Shown: positions 52,001-64,000 of the stretch, one piece after another | Numbering within the stretch: position 1 is the first letter of the stretch | How the letters are laid out: every line of letters begins with the position of its first letter | Assembly (NCBI GenBank): GCA_013365325.1 | Contig: JABVXV010000043.1 | Coordinates: 296,653-360,652, forward strand | DNA from: Dipetalonema caudispina | Lineage: Eukaryota; Nematoda; Chromadorea; Rhabditida; Onchocercidae | DNA: 64,000 bases | Direction: 5' to 3' | Notes under the pieces: generated by a model | Told to the model about the DNA's origin: nothing | Databases searched by the model: none | Seen by the model: the letters and a program-made list of their open reading frames with translations, nothing else | Made by a program: the position numbers and the translations under genes

Positions 52001-54110
52001 TTAAATTTTTGTTGGAATTATTTAAGTGTAGAAATAAGTTTAAAGTTTAGTCCTTAAACTTTTCATTTCATTTCTAAACTGTTTTTTTTTCTTTTGTTTT
52101 TTGCTATACGCCTTGATACTTTTAAATTCTGCTTAATTGATCATTACATAAAATGATTAGGATGATAAGGTATGATTGATTGCATCATTTCTAGCCTAGC
52201 TTCTATAGTATGTGATACCATTTCTCTTTTAATAATTGATAAACGATTATCAAAAGTTGTGATTTTACCTAGATTTTATGCTGTCTATATTAGATATTGA
52301 TTTCCTAAATTCGTATGATTTCCTAAACACAAACATTCAACAATTATCAAACTTCCGAAATCAGAAAATCAGATCTGATCTGTAGACGGTTTATTTTCAA
52401 GCTAAATTAGAGCACATGTTTAAAATGTGTGGTATAATTAACCTTCTGTTCCTTAGTTACTAGTCGTAATTAAATGTTATCATTACTGATTGATTAATCG
52501 CCTCCTGTTGCCTTTTAGCAATAAACAAATTTCAGTGACATATCTAAACAAAGCTGGATCGTCTATACTTATATTCCTGTTTACATAGCACTATCCTTAA
52601 ATGTTATAATTCTAATTTAACTAAAATGAAAATGATCTTTTAATTTAAATATTTAGTTTAAATTATTTCCAAATAAACTATCGCTATTAATTCTTCCGAT
52701 ATCTTTTCTTAATTTATTATCGGATTGATTGCTTTTCTCGATTGCAAACTTTTTCATTTTGCCAACATTAGTTGACAATGTTTTTTATGAAATGTTGAAT
52801 CAAATTCCTAAATATTTAGTTAGACTCATTACTAAAAGTATTTTTAGTGGTATAGAAAAGTAGAGAAGTTAAACATTTTTACAGTAAATCGATTAGAGAA
52901 TAACATTGATGTTAATTTCACAGAAAAGATATTTTCTCTCACATTGCTTTTATTTCCAACTCTTTCATATTACCTAATTACCTGATTACTGTTTACCCTT
53001 ATTTCCTAATGTTTTTGAAGAAAGTATCCCTTCCAACAATTGATCCAAATCGTACTTCATTCAGAGAACACCTGAAACTAATCTAATCATCTGATTTCAG
53101 GTATTGAGAAAATTGATTGCTACTACAAATGCTTCAATCAAATAATTAATTTGATCTAGCAAAACTTATAACATATATATATTCCTATTCCGTTTAAAAA
53201 GACAAATAATTTTGACCTATCTTTTCATATTTTCAACAAGCTAATGCATCAAATAGAGAGGATACTTTGTGCATGTTTATTTTTCTCTACCATCAATGAT
53301 TTCATTTCAACCAATTCTAAGTTCATAAAAGCTGTACAAACAACGATTTTCAGATTTTTTTTTCTTTTTTTTTTTTTTTGAACACCACTTTTAATTTCCA
53401 AGAATACTTTTCCGGAATCATTCATCGTAATAGTTCTATGAAAACGAATTGCTTTCAATCCTGATCTCTGCCTCTCATTTGTTCCCATTTTCGTGCCATC
53501 AAATTCAGTATGGTTCATTTGCACTTTATTTCTTTTAATTTGACTTTTCGAAACTGTTTTACTGCTTGATAAATTAGACAAAATTGTATAAAACAGTTAT
53601 TTTTCCGCAAGATTTACTTTAATATTTACTCCTGAAGATATAATACTTATTCCTGAAAGTATATTTATGCAAAATTTCAAAGGTATTAGAATTCTTGTCA
53701 TTTCCTATCATCGTTATTTCATTTTTCGACTACTTATCTATTTTTTCACTCTCAATACTTTATTTAATATTGAAGGATATAGGTAAAACTTAGTGATAAA
53801 TTTTTGAAATCTTCTCATGCGATTATTAATTGTCATCACTGTTATATGGAATTTTGTGAATGTTTAATATGCACAAATTGACCTCAATAAGTGATGATAT
53901 TATGCACTTATAATTTGTTCAGCTTTAATTTCTCATATTTTATTTTCCATTTTTTTTTTTGCTCCTATTTAATTTTTTCCGCTCTCTTTTAATTCTTTTT
54001 CGTTCACTTATATTGAAATCAAAATTTTCATTAGACAATAGTATCACATTTCAGATCAAATCAAATTTTCGATTAAACTCGAAGATTTTAAATCTTTGAA
54101 AACCAAAAGG
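46004..54110 (+). other. Gene-poor 8 kb region upstream of the secreted-protein gene
   Basis: AT-rich DNA without a recognisable exon chain on either strand. A compositionally distinct patch lies at about 47500-48070 (higher GC) but its frames are broken and it matches nothing I know. Hairpin-forming inverted repeats lie near 49414-49444, 49779-49833 and 49870-49894. Open stretches such as 48589-48910 and 53249-53581 are driven by poly-T/poly-A tracts and lack motifs. Confidence 0.45.
49779..49833. repeat. Inverted repeat with 16-bp arms (hairpin)
   Basis: The left arm AACATGTTGTAGTTTA (49779-49794) and right arm TAAACTACAATATGTT (49818-49833) pair with one G-T/mismatch position around a 23-base loop. 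Weaker pairing continues outwards. It could be a small MITE remnant or a structured transcript. There is no target-site duplication I can confirm. Confidence 0.6.
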
Positions 54111-57100
54111 ATGCGCGCGATACAATCATGGATTCATGTTCTGATTATAATGATAATAAAGGGGCCTGTGAATGAAGTTCGAACTGAATCGACGTTTACT
54201 GCTTCTGTTGAACCTGAAGAAACACCTGGTAATATATTTTTACTGATAACAAAGACCTTATTTTGATTTATCTAACTGAATTCAACAGGTTGTTCAAAGT
54301 TATTTTATTTCTTTTATCAGTTAAAAATTTTTTGTTGATTAGAAATTTTTAAATGAAACAGCCACAAAGTAATGATAATTTCGAAGAGGACTAGTGTTAT
54401 TATCAGTCAAACGATTAAATGACCCAAGTATTACAGTTGGATTATTTTGGAGTTCTATTTTTTTTTTTTTCCGCCAGGTCCTAACGGATGCGAAAACTAA
54501 GTTTTCGAAGTTTGCAGGTTTATAAATCATTGATTGTTTGCTTGTTTATTGTTTGTTTATCGAGTTTATTTTTAATTTTTATTACTTCCTTTATGATTAG
54601 TCATTTATTTATCGTTGTTCTTCCATTCATCATCAGTGCAATCATCAAATTGGTCATTGCAGAAGATAAAAATTAATGTTTTAAGAGAAATTTCCATGAA
54701 AAAACTCTCTTGCACTTTTATTTTTTTAGGATTTTTCATGACTTTTTCTTTTCTTTTCGGCTTTAAATTTTATTCTACTTTATTCACATTTTGGTTTCAC
54801 AGATCCTGCTTTTTCATCACTAATTTTAACAATTTATTTTCCAGATCTCAATTCACCACTTATACTTACTAATTATAAATTTATTTTCAGATTCACTGGA
54901 TTGTTCATTCGGCAAATTACCTGCTTTAATCGGACACAATAATTTTTCGATTCTTGGAATGCTTCAGAATTGTGCGATATTTTACATTTTGGGTGATAAT
55001 ATCAAACCTAATAGCAACATTGATCTATCGGAAATTGATGGCTCATTGGGTCGATGCCAATCAGCACAACCATTATTTTATAGGCAAAATCACGGTATCT
55101 CTTTAATGAATTTCAAATTTCACTCATTTACGCCTTAAAACTTATAGCATCGCATTGCATCTTTGGTTTTGTTTCCACGTTTGCTAATGAATAAATTGAA
55201 GTTGAATTTGTATATTTATGAGTGAAATTTTTCTTCTGTGATAAAATACTTTCAGCTAATTATAGATGTTTATACAAAAGTGATTATAAAATTGAGTATT
55301 TCAAAAGTTAATTTTAATGTTCCAATGATCAAAAATTGGAATAATAAATATTAGTCTTCCAATTTACCAAATTAATTTCACTTAAAATAGAAAATTGAAT
55401 ATTTCAGAATACCAATTATTAGTAGCTCAAAAAATGAGTATCTATACTGGCCAATGCATATGGCACAACAATTCAGATATCTATCTCAATTGTTTATTTG
55501 ATCGGAAACAGTGGAAAAAGTATTCGATCAAACCATCCGCAAGTGACGATACGGAAATAATCGGGCATGTTACCGACGTTGATAGCAACATCCTTCACGT
55601 CTTTTACATTGACGGTCAATTGCACAGTTTTATTTATAATTGGTCACAAAGTCTTTTTATAAATTTAATAGATTATTATTATTATTAAATATTATTATTA
55701 TTATTACGTTAAATTACTCTGCAGATCCTATGAATCAGGACTTTGGATTCTATTACTCAGATTTTAAACGTCATTTAGAACCAGCAAGAGGATCAAATGT
55801 TACCTCAATCAAAACAAGTTAAACTTGACCATAACAAGCTAATAGGGATGATATAATTGTTTAGCAGCGATAATGGATCCAAAACCATTCAGTCGTTTTT
55901 TGTCAGAACAGTATCAATGAAAAGTTCTCAAGCAGTAGGAATATTTATTAGACATAGGGATTGGTTACTTTGTAGCTTTGATCTTGATCCAATAAAAAAA
56001 AGAAAAGATTCTTCAAATATGTAATTAGTCTGCGCAAAAGTTTTCGATCAGTTGATTTCGATGATCAATCAAAGTAAGCAATGGTCAATAAACGATCAAA
56101 CAATCATTATCAGTGATAAAGTAAACTGTTATCGTTGCTGTATTGATCACATATCGTTTTTTGTCATAAGCATCGATTACAACTTTTCAGGACAAGGTTG
56201 AAGTTGTGATGATAGGAAATTGAATGAACTTGATTGTAATCATTTTTCAGAAAATGGAATTATCCATGATTCATCGTATAATATTTCATCAGAGAAATTT
56301 ATCAGGCAAGCAGCTCTGCAGCAGAAAAATTTGAAGAAATTATCCTACGATTCAGATCGTCAAGTTTGTATAATAACTTTTTATACAACAAATTTTCCCA
56401 ATACGATGATTAACATAATTATTTCTCGGTTTTGTTGAATCCTCAAATTTTTAAAAAGACAATGCCATGTTAAAATTTTGTCAAATTTTGAATGAACTTT
56501 TGAATAGCAATATAAAATTTTTCAGTTAATGTATATGCTCACAAATGAAATGGTTTATCAGAAAGTGAAAAGTAATTCTGGTATTTTTGTCTATGAACCA
56601 ACTTACGCTAAAGTAAATAACTTTAGCCGTGGCAGCTATTCAGCTTTCTCTTTCAGCAACCATTATTACATCATTAAAAAGGTAACTGAAATTTCAATTT
56701 AATGATTTAACTGCGAAGACTTATGATAACATATATTTTTGAAACCTTTTTCAATTAAATTGGAAATCAAAAGTCATAATTTTGAAACTTTCACCCAATC
56801 ATGTCCGAAAGTTCAGGTCAAACTGGTTCCGGTCATTCCAGCATCCATTATCGGTTTATTAGGAAGCAGAAATATTCGCATCTGATTTGAAACAATAATA
56901 GTGTCGAATATTTTCAGACTTTAGGTGATGGTCGGGTAGCTTATTATGCCGGAAAGGAAGGCAATCCGGAGCAGGTATGCATTGTGGAAGTACAACCAGA
57001 CGAAACACTTTACATGTCTTTATTCGTAGGCGCTGATAGTAGATCAGTTTATGAGCGGATTCGAAACCAACTTGCTCCAAAACCTACACCAATTGATCCT

Positions 57101-57202
57101 GATTTGCAAACGACTACAATGCCTATGACAGCTTCTAGGCCTTCATTCCAAGCTATTTCACTCGTCCTTATTGTGCTGCTCTTAAATACTATTTCCAGGT
57201 GA
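54111..57202 (+). CDS. Predicted secreted, GPI-anchored six-cysteine protein, unknown family, 7 exons, 395 aa
   Basis: Exons are 54111-54228, 54891-55094, 55408-55626, 55725-55817, 56251-56363, 56526-56681 and 56918-57202, all in frame. I do not recognise the family. Residues 1 to about 22 form a signal peptide (MRAIQSWIHVLIIMIIKG). The C-terminus is Thr/Pro-rich (QTTTMPMTASRPS) followed by a hydrophobic tail ending LVLIVLLLNTISR. That is the layout of a GPI-anchor signal, although a single membrane helix is possible. The mature part contains exactly six cysteines (contexts LDCSF, QNCAI, GRCQS, GQCIW, LNCLF, QVCIV), compatible with three disulfides. Potential N-glycosylation sites include NFS, NNS, NVT and NIS. 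Each domain-like segment has Tyr/Trp-containing strands, suggesting a beta-rich extracellular fold. It probably sits on the cell surface or is released. Confidence 0.82.
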
Positions 57203-60200
57203 AATATTCAAAGAAACTGATGACAATTTTATTAGTTTCATTTACATCATCTTAAAATCAAGGTTTAATTGAAATTGAATTCCAGTGATGGAATTGAAGT
57301 GGTTGTAAGATTTTTCAATTTTAATTCAAAATTATTCTGATTTCTGTAGTAAATCTTAGTTACACTAAGCGTAACATTAACTATTCTTTAGCTTTAGGTT
57401 TTCAATTCAAAAATTATAATTCTTACAAGGACACCAAAATTTATTTTATTTTTTGGACGGAACAAAAATGTAATATTTTTGTATTGCATTTTTTAGGAAC
57501 TCATGCTCCTGTTTCAAGAACTTTTCATAATGTCCGGAACTATTAATATTCCTGAAATAGCAAACCTGATAAATACCGCTCTAAGACACTTTTTAGGATA
57601 AATTTTTTTCACAGCTTTACTCCAACATAATGTGTGCTTGTCATGTTTGAAAGAATTATTCAAAAGTTAAAAATTCTTCATATAATCAGTTATATTTCTT
57701 AGTGATAAAATTCTCCTTAATGAATGTCTTTTATGTTTTAGTGAAATATCTAAAATTAAACTAATAAGCTCATTAGGCTCACCTTTTCTGGAAAACTGAT
57801 AAACAAGGAGTGGAAATTCATTTTTTTGAAAAGGTTACAGAGGACATTTGAAAATTAAGAACGACTTTGAAATTTAACTAAGTCTTCACATCGTAAACAA
57901 AAACTTTATCACTAGAAATAAGGGAGATTTTCAAAAGTTTAAATGATTTATCTAAAGTTTTGAAAAGTACTAAGCGGATAAGTTATTTTCATTTTTATAT
58001 TAGGAATAACGCGTATTCGATGTTTATTATGAATTTTAGAGAATTACTAAGAATTACTTTGTTTTGTTTTGCATAAAATTCTTTCAGTTTATCTATTAAA
58101 TTTTTACAAGTTCTACCGTGTGATTTGTTGGTTTTGTTAAGGAATTTTTCTAATTCTAAAATTTAAATGCATATTTCCAATATTATCGTTCTGTTGTTAA
58201 ATTTATTCCAACTAATATTTCGAATTTTCAATTGTAAATTTTTTTGAAATTCATTTCTTTGTTTGCATAACCTTTCATTCCTTACATTTGTAAATTAAAT
58301 TTCAAGCTTGAAGTTCTTTGGAAAGTAAGTTAAAATGACAAAATGATGACGAAACTGGAATCGAAGTTGAGATGAATTTTTCAATTCATTTCAACTTCGA
58401 TTGAATTGAGTTCTTTGAAAGTAAATTTTTTAAATAAAAATTTTTTGAACATGAGCATGTGTTTCCGATTTTATCCTTCAGCTATTAAGTTTAGTTTGAG
58501 TAATGTTTCAAATTTTTAATTATAAAATTTTTCATGGACTAAAATTATCTATTAAAAGTCATAATGATTTCGTTGTGGATATTTTCACTGCCTTCCGAAA
58601 ATAAATTGTAAAAGTTTATTTACAAAATTTGCGGAAAAATTCTAGAAATTTCAGTTATATCATTTTGCTTCTTTTTCTATGGTAGAAGGAAAAGATGAAT
58701 TGACGAAGAAATATATCATTGCCGTCCACATTTATATGCACTCCTTATGATACAGTTGCGTCTGTTTTTTTTTTTTTTTTTTTTTTCACTTAACTGCATT
58801 TCCCCGACGTAAGAGTTTTGCGAAACGTTATGCATATTGAAACGTTATAACTCAATTTCTCCCTTAATTGTATTTCTTGCGACATTTACACACCATCATT
58901 TTAAATCTTTCTTGCAAGAATCAACATTGCATCAAAAATCTTATTAGTATCATCGATAAATATACCTTTTAGAAAATAAGCAAACTTTCTATAGCTTTAT
59001 AAACTACGTAAGGAGCTACGATGTTTATTTGATTTAAATTAGAAGCATTGAAAATTCTGAATTTATTGGATTTTTTAAATCCTACAAAATTAAATTTTAA
59101 TGTAACATAAAACGATTAGGTTTATTGCCTAATAACACATTTAATCATAAATTAATACTGTGATACTGCTTTCAATCAATGCAAAATAATGGGTAGCATA
59201 TTGTTGTATAGGTTTAATGTTGATTACGATAAATATTTTGCTTATCACTTAGTGATAAGCAAAACAAGTAAAAAGTATCATCCATTGCAAAGCATTGTTA
59301 TTCTTGCCGAAATGTTGCAAACTGCCGTGATATTTTCAGGCTTGTCTGTCAGCTTGAAATTTCGAAAAGGATTTGTGTATACACTGAATAGAACAGCAAT
59401 TCATTTCATTGACATAATATTCTAAATTATCGAAAAATAATGTTCTGAATTCTGAAAATAATCCAACAGTTTTATTCTAATCGGAAAAATAAATGATAAA
59501 TGAATGCTATCAGGAAACAAACATTCCAGAAGGAGAAATATTCTGATTCACTATCATTCTCTTCTTGCATCTACCAACGATTCTTTAAATCGATCTTCCA
59601 CAAGGTAAATGAAAATACCATGATTATCTCTTTCGTCCATGACCCAGCAAACAGCACCTTCAATTAACATATTCTCAATAATATGTTTTAATAAATTGTC
59701 AAATGTTTATAAAATTTATCGTTTATTATACTTGCTGTATTTTTTATGTTGTATTTCTCGTACTTGCCATATCAAAATTTTAACTAATTGTTCATAAAAA
59801 GGACTAATCAATTACTAATATATGCACATATACAATAGGAAGAAAAATCATCGAAACTTTATTCATTTCATCAAAGTAGCAGAAGTAAATTACACTATCA
59901 TATAATAGTAAAATCAAATTACTTCCTCAGAAGGACTTTTCCTTCTCATAATCAAACTTTTGCAGTTTCCACTAATGCATATATTAAAAGAGTACCGAAA
60001 CGATTCTCTGTCGCAACTTTGTAGTTTATTCCACTGATTGATATATCATTAAACGACAAATGTCAAGCAATGAGCAGAGTATTTCAGAAAGTATTATTGG
60101 AAGAAGATGGAAATTACGCTTTAGAAGTTATGCAAAGTTTTAAGTGGACGCACGTATTTTAACTATTATCTTATTTCAGATATCCTATGCAAAAAATTTT

Positions 60201-62175
60201 AATTTAGATTTCAAAGAAGACAAGACAATTTAACTGGAAAATGAAACTTGAAAAAGTAAAACTATAAATTCATATAGGAAGCCATAAGAATATTCCCTCT
60301 TTTGCTTTTTATTTCATGATTAATTTATACTGTTATTCTCACTGTGACTGCTGCTACGTAATGAAATAAGCCTAGCCATGATATTGCTAATTTACCTGAT
60401 AATTATATTGTAATAAAAGTAATGATGACGCTATGAATGAAGAATATGTAGTAAGAGGGACAGAATTTTTCTACGAAAGAAGATCAAAAGTTGCAAATAA
60501 AATTTCGACTTTCTACGCATTGGTCAGTTGAAGTCTGCTTCGAAATGTTTCTGAAAGAAGGCAGCAGAATTCAGAATATTCCGCAGTTTTATTGCTTCAA
60601 AGATGGTAGGATAATTTAACTGAAAAATGAAAGTGTCAAACGTAAATACATACAGAAATGTTGAAATAAAAGGACTCAATTCAAAGCAGTCTTCAAGTAA
60701 TTTAAAATTAGAAATTGAAATTAAAAGGGAATAGAAATGGAAGGATCTGGTGAAAGTCAATCTTTGACCTGAAATACATTTAGAGTATAATTAAATGAAA
60801 CGTCTTGAGAATATTGCAATTTATTCCGACTATTCAATTTCCGGAAAATATCACAAAGAATGCAAACTCTCCAAGTAGTTACAAGCTGCTTTAATTATTT
60901 CACTCTAAATGATTTCAGTCGTCGCAATTGCTATCGTTGTTCAAGGTTCAAATAATTTAAATTAAGATGTTTCCAAGTTTTTATGAGCTCGAAAATTGCT
61001 ATAAGTTGTTTTATCATTTTCTACTATGGGAAAAAAAATTATTCTGGGAACTTTCCCTTTACCTGATTACGTACGTATACAAGTCTAATTTGCAGCACTG
61101 TTTTAGTTTCAGTCGTCGCAAGCATATCAGGATTAGAGGAATTTCAACATTTCCAACAGTTACAATAACTGCACAGATTTCGTCTAATAAAAGATTACCC
61201 ACTCATAAACCAAAATGTACATATACAAGACTAATTTGTAGTACACTGTGTTGTCAGTTTCTACATTTGGTGCAACAATAAAATTGATAATAATTCGGAA
61301 TTTTAGAACAGAATTAATCGCTATTGGTTAGCATATGGTATTTCGGTTTTCAGTTTCCTGCCCTTTGTTAAATTATTGAATGCCATACTTCGTGCCAAAA
61401 TCTCTTATTTTTTAATGTACTTCTGATTAAATTTAATTCATCGACGGCAACTGAAACCTCTGACCATCTAGAATAAGGCTATTTGCAATTTTGTATTTAA
61501 TGGTATTCATTTTAAATATTTTAGACATTTTTTTTCTTCGTCTTCAAATTTTTGATTATTGTGAAGAAGACATTTGGTCAACGAGAAAAAAGTTGCTGAT
61601 TTAAACCCAGAATTTAATGTGTCATTTTATACGCTATTGAGACTTGAACAAAAAAAATCAATAGTTCATTTCTATTCATAATGTTATGTTTAAAAAGCAT
61701 AATGTAGCACAAGTTTGGATTAATGTAATTGATAAGAATGGTTCAAGCTTCAAATGTGATACTTTTCATGTTGCGAAAAACCCACTAAACTTCATGATAC
61801 AGTTTCATAAATGCGAATTATTCAAAAATTTTGCAATTGATTTTGGGAAATTTATTTTGCAATAGAATTCAGTTTACTGCAAGTAAGATTGGAAAAATCA
61901 TCGAAAGAAGGATTTAACATTTCACAAAGTTAATCAATCGTTCGAATTATTTCAATCATCAATTTATTGATAATTAAGAAGGTGAAAACATAGAATGAAG
62001 CAAAGGAAGATAAAAATTAATCATAGTAATAGAGAAAAGTAATGCTTGCCAGAGGGTATTTTAATACAACAACAACATAAACAGTAAATGTAGACAGGAT
62101 AAAAAATAAATCAAAGTCTTGAACTAATTAATTAGCTAAATATTTTTCTTAATAAGAAGGATAATAAGTCTAATT
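57203..62175 (+). other. Gene-poor 5 kb region with degenerate repeats
   Basis: No supportable exon chain. There is a 22-T run at about 58765-58786. Between 60.2 and 61.3 kb, diverged duplicated segments recur. AATTTAACTG-AAAATGAAA occurs near 60228 and 60612. TTTCAGTCGTCGCAA occurs near 60913 and 61107. A TATACAAG-CTAATTTG-AG block occurs near 61075 and 61222. This points to an old duplicated element. Open stretches here have no motifs. Confidence 0.45.
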
Positions 62176-62560
62176 GCTCGCTCTTTAGAATGAATTTGCT
62201 CGTATATTCTCAAATGAAATGACTGAGTAAAGTTTTTCCCACATATCTCGCATCGGTGTGATGATGGAGTTTTAAATCTCTTGAAACTGTACAAACATCC
62301 GAAATGCGAAAATTTTTCTCACTTTTCGGACAATTGTACAATTTCTCACCGACATAAGTCAATATATAGTGCTTCAAATTTTTCAATTGAGAGTAACATT
62401 TTCCGCATACCGTAAATGACTCGGCTTCTTACTGGCATGAATTTGCAAAAAGAGTTTCAAATATATGCTGCACTGGAATCTTCCCGCATTCCGGTCACTC
62501 ATTTCGCTACGGGTCAATGTATGAACTTTCAAATTTTCTCCCAGCTTTTTTTGGCTTATG
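62176..62560 (-). pseudogene. Decayed C2H2 zinc-finger gene fragment
   Basis: Minus-strand frames show at least four damaged fingers in tandem. In transcript order they are FQCSIYLKLFLQIH (about 62435-62480), VCGKCYSQLKNLKHY with linker-like TYVGEKLYNCP (about 62335-62412), a finger starting NCPKSEKNF where the second Cys is Ser (about 62265-62338), and CEICGKNFTQSFHL...IH (about 62190-62250) where the first zinc His is replaced by Tyr. The fingers lie in different frames and a TAA stop separates the first two, so an intact protein cannot be read. The TGEKPY-like linker and spacing support a former multi-finger DNA-binding protein. Confidence 0.7.
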
Positions 62561-64000
62561 TCGTATTTAATTCTCTTCTCCTTTCACTCATGTCTTTTTT
62601 CTTCAAACTTTTTTTTAGCTTGTTCTTCATTTACTTCTTCAATTGATATATTCTATAGATCCTCAACTTGTTTTTTAATTTGCATTTGAAATTAACAAAT
62701 CCATTGGCTTTACTTCCTTCTCACTCACCTTTGGGAGTGATAAATCCAACGGCCGTGTTTGTTATGTCTATGCTTCCTCAAATTATATGAGGTAATCATC
62801 TCACATTTTGTTGAAATTTTGAAATTTTCAAAATATAACAGCGTTATCCTGTATATTTTAAACTTTTAATGAACTTACGGTAGTTCGGATGTTGCTCAGC
62901 TGGAAGAAAAAGAAGAAGAAATTGATGAAATGCAGTTCGATGAGATACTTTCTTACCAATTCTAAAAGCTGTTAAAATTTAACAGTACACTGTGTGGTTG
63001 TGTATAAGAAATAGTACTGCCTGATGGTTAACAATTCCTTAAAGGATTTCAAAATATATTAACACTGAAGGTTATGCTATGATATTGAAGAAAAACATTC
63101 CTTTACTCCTCAAAAAATACTTATTTAAAGTTCCAAAATCTTTCTCAAAACACAAACCTCTGAAAAGCGGTAAACCTTTCCTAACGAAGTAAGTGAAATA
63201 ATATATGGAAGAGACCTCCTGTCACTTACTTCAGTCTTAACTGCATGAACTATTTAAAGATCATACATATGTATAAATGCTTGGGAGTGACAATCCAGTA
63301 AAGTAAATCTAGGTGTAGTAATGTAAGGAAGATTTACATTCAATGTATAGCTCTATTGTCTAGTTTTTTGTATTGAGCAACTGTATTTGAGCTGCTGTAT
63401 TGTATTGTGCAAAATAATTTATGCAATGTAACCACAATATTTTTTTGCATAATTTTATTTCATTTTGCTTCGATTTTTCCACATTCCATAATGAAGAAAA
63501 AACCGCATTGCTGCATACGATTTCATCAACACTAGTCTTCTGACTCGATTCACATTCTTTTACTCAAACTAATACTTACTTTATCCAAACCTAATTTGGA
63601 ATTTAATGAATGTGTATGAGTGTATGTGTTGATTAAATTTGCTTCAGTCATATTAATTAAATATGGCTAAATTAGTAAATTTGTAGCAAATTGAAATACA
63701 AATCATGCAGCTGAAAAAAAAATTACAATTCTGTGCTGCATAAGCATTCAAAATATTTTTTTGATAATCTGGAAAAAAATGCTTCAAATTTTGATATTTT
63801 AGACTGTCAGATAGGTTTTGCTTTTATTAAATTACTACTAAAATGGAACTTCCTCAAATGAAGTACTCATGCAATTATTGCACATATAACGCGGAAGCAA
63901 ATTTTTGGAAGGGAAAAGTTTCTATTATTCACAATATTTAAAATCATATGCCATTTTATAGGGCTATACAGTTGTGTAGTTTGCAACAAAAATTTCATTC
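62561..64000 (+). other. AT-rich sequence after the zinc-finger relic
   Basis: No gene is supported. Any upstream exons of the former zinc-finger gene on the minus strand would fall here, but only short broken frames are visible. The window ends in ordinary AT-rich sequence. Confidence 0.4.

Noticed and set aside
53249..53581. 110-codon open frame on the minus strand
   Set aside because: It runs across a poly-T tract that gives a lysine run. It has no motif, no splice-supported neighbours and no family resemblance.
1..64000. CRISPR arrays, bacterial operons, viral genes or intact transposons
   Set aside because: No regularly spaced repeats, no bacterial-type gene packing, and no transposase, integrase or polymerase motifs were seen. 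The genes are spliced nuclear animal genes.

Overview
The window looks like nuclear DNA of a parasitic nematode, probably a clade III/filarial-type worm. It is very AT-rich. Genes are split into many small exons by introns of roughly 70 to 1,100 bp that end in TTTCAG or TTTTAG. There are two genes with an MSP (major sperm protein) domain, a nematode-style AGO-clade Argonaute, a compact tau-tubulin-kinase-like kinase, and candidate trans-splice acceptors next to start codons. No bacterial, viral or organellar genes were seen. The species cannot be fixed from the sequence alone.

Layout. (1) 0.2-2.5 kb, minus: a complete 7-exon tau-tubulin-kinase-like (CK1 superfamily) kinase of 318 aa. (2) 2.9-7.9 kb, plus: two tandem paralogues, each with an N-terminal membrane helix, a basic Ser/Lys-rich linker and a C-terminal MSP domain, and with matching intron positions. 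(3) 9.8-16.8 kb, plus: an 18-exon Argonaute of about 1,027 aa with MID and PIWI and an insertion before the PAZ domain. (4) 18.8 kb: a tRNA-Gln(UUG). (5) 18.9-27.9 kb: about 9 kb without a gene I can support. (6) 27.9-31.1 kb, plus: an 8-exon ZnT/CDF zinc transporter. (7) 32.3-37.3 kb, minus: a 19-exon SART1 (U4/U6.U5 tri-snRNP protein). (8) 39.0-40.7 kb, plus: CKS1, with a coding-like relic on the other strand inside intron 2. (9) 40.7-54.1 kb: a gene-poor stretch with microsatellite, hairpin and homopolymer features. (10) 54.1-57.2 kb, plus: a predicted secreted, GPI-anchored six-cysteine protein that I do not recognise. (11) 57.2-64 kb: AT-rich sequence with a decayed C2H2 zinc-finger gene near 62.2-62.6 kb, minus.

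How the genes relate. The first 17 kb carries families that in nematodes are often sperm- or germline-linked: TTBK-type kinases, MSP-domain proteins and, if the Argonaute is an ALG-3/4 orthologue, a spermatogenesis Argonaute. That is an inference from family knowledge; the sequence does not show expression. SART1, CKS1 and the zinc transporter are housekeeping-type genes. All multi-exon models were built by hand from splice sites, and reading-frame phase was checked across every junction. The first exons of the Argonaute and of the first MSP gene, and the last exon of SART1, are the least certain parts.
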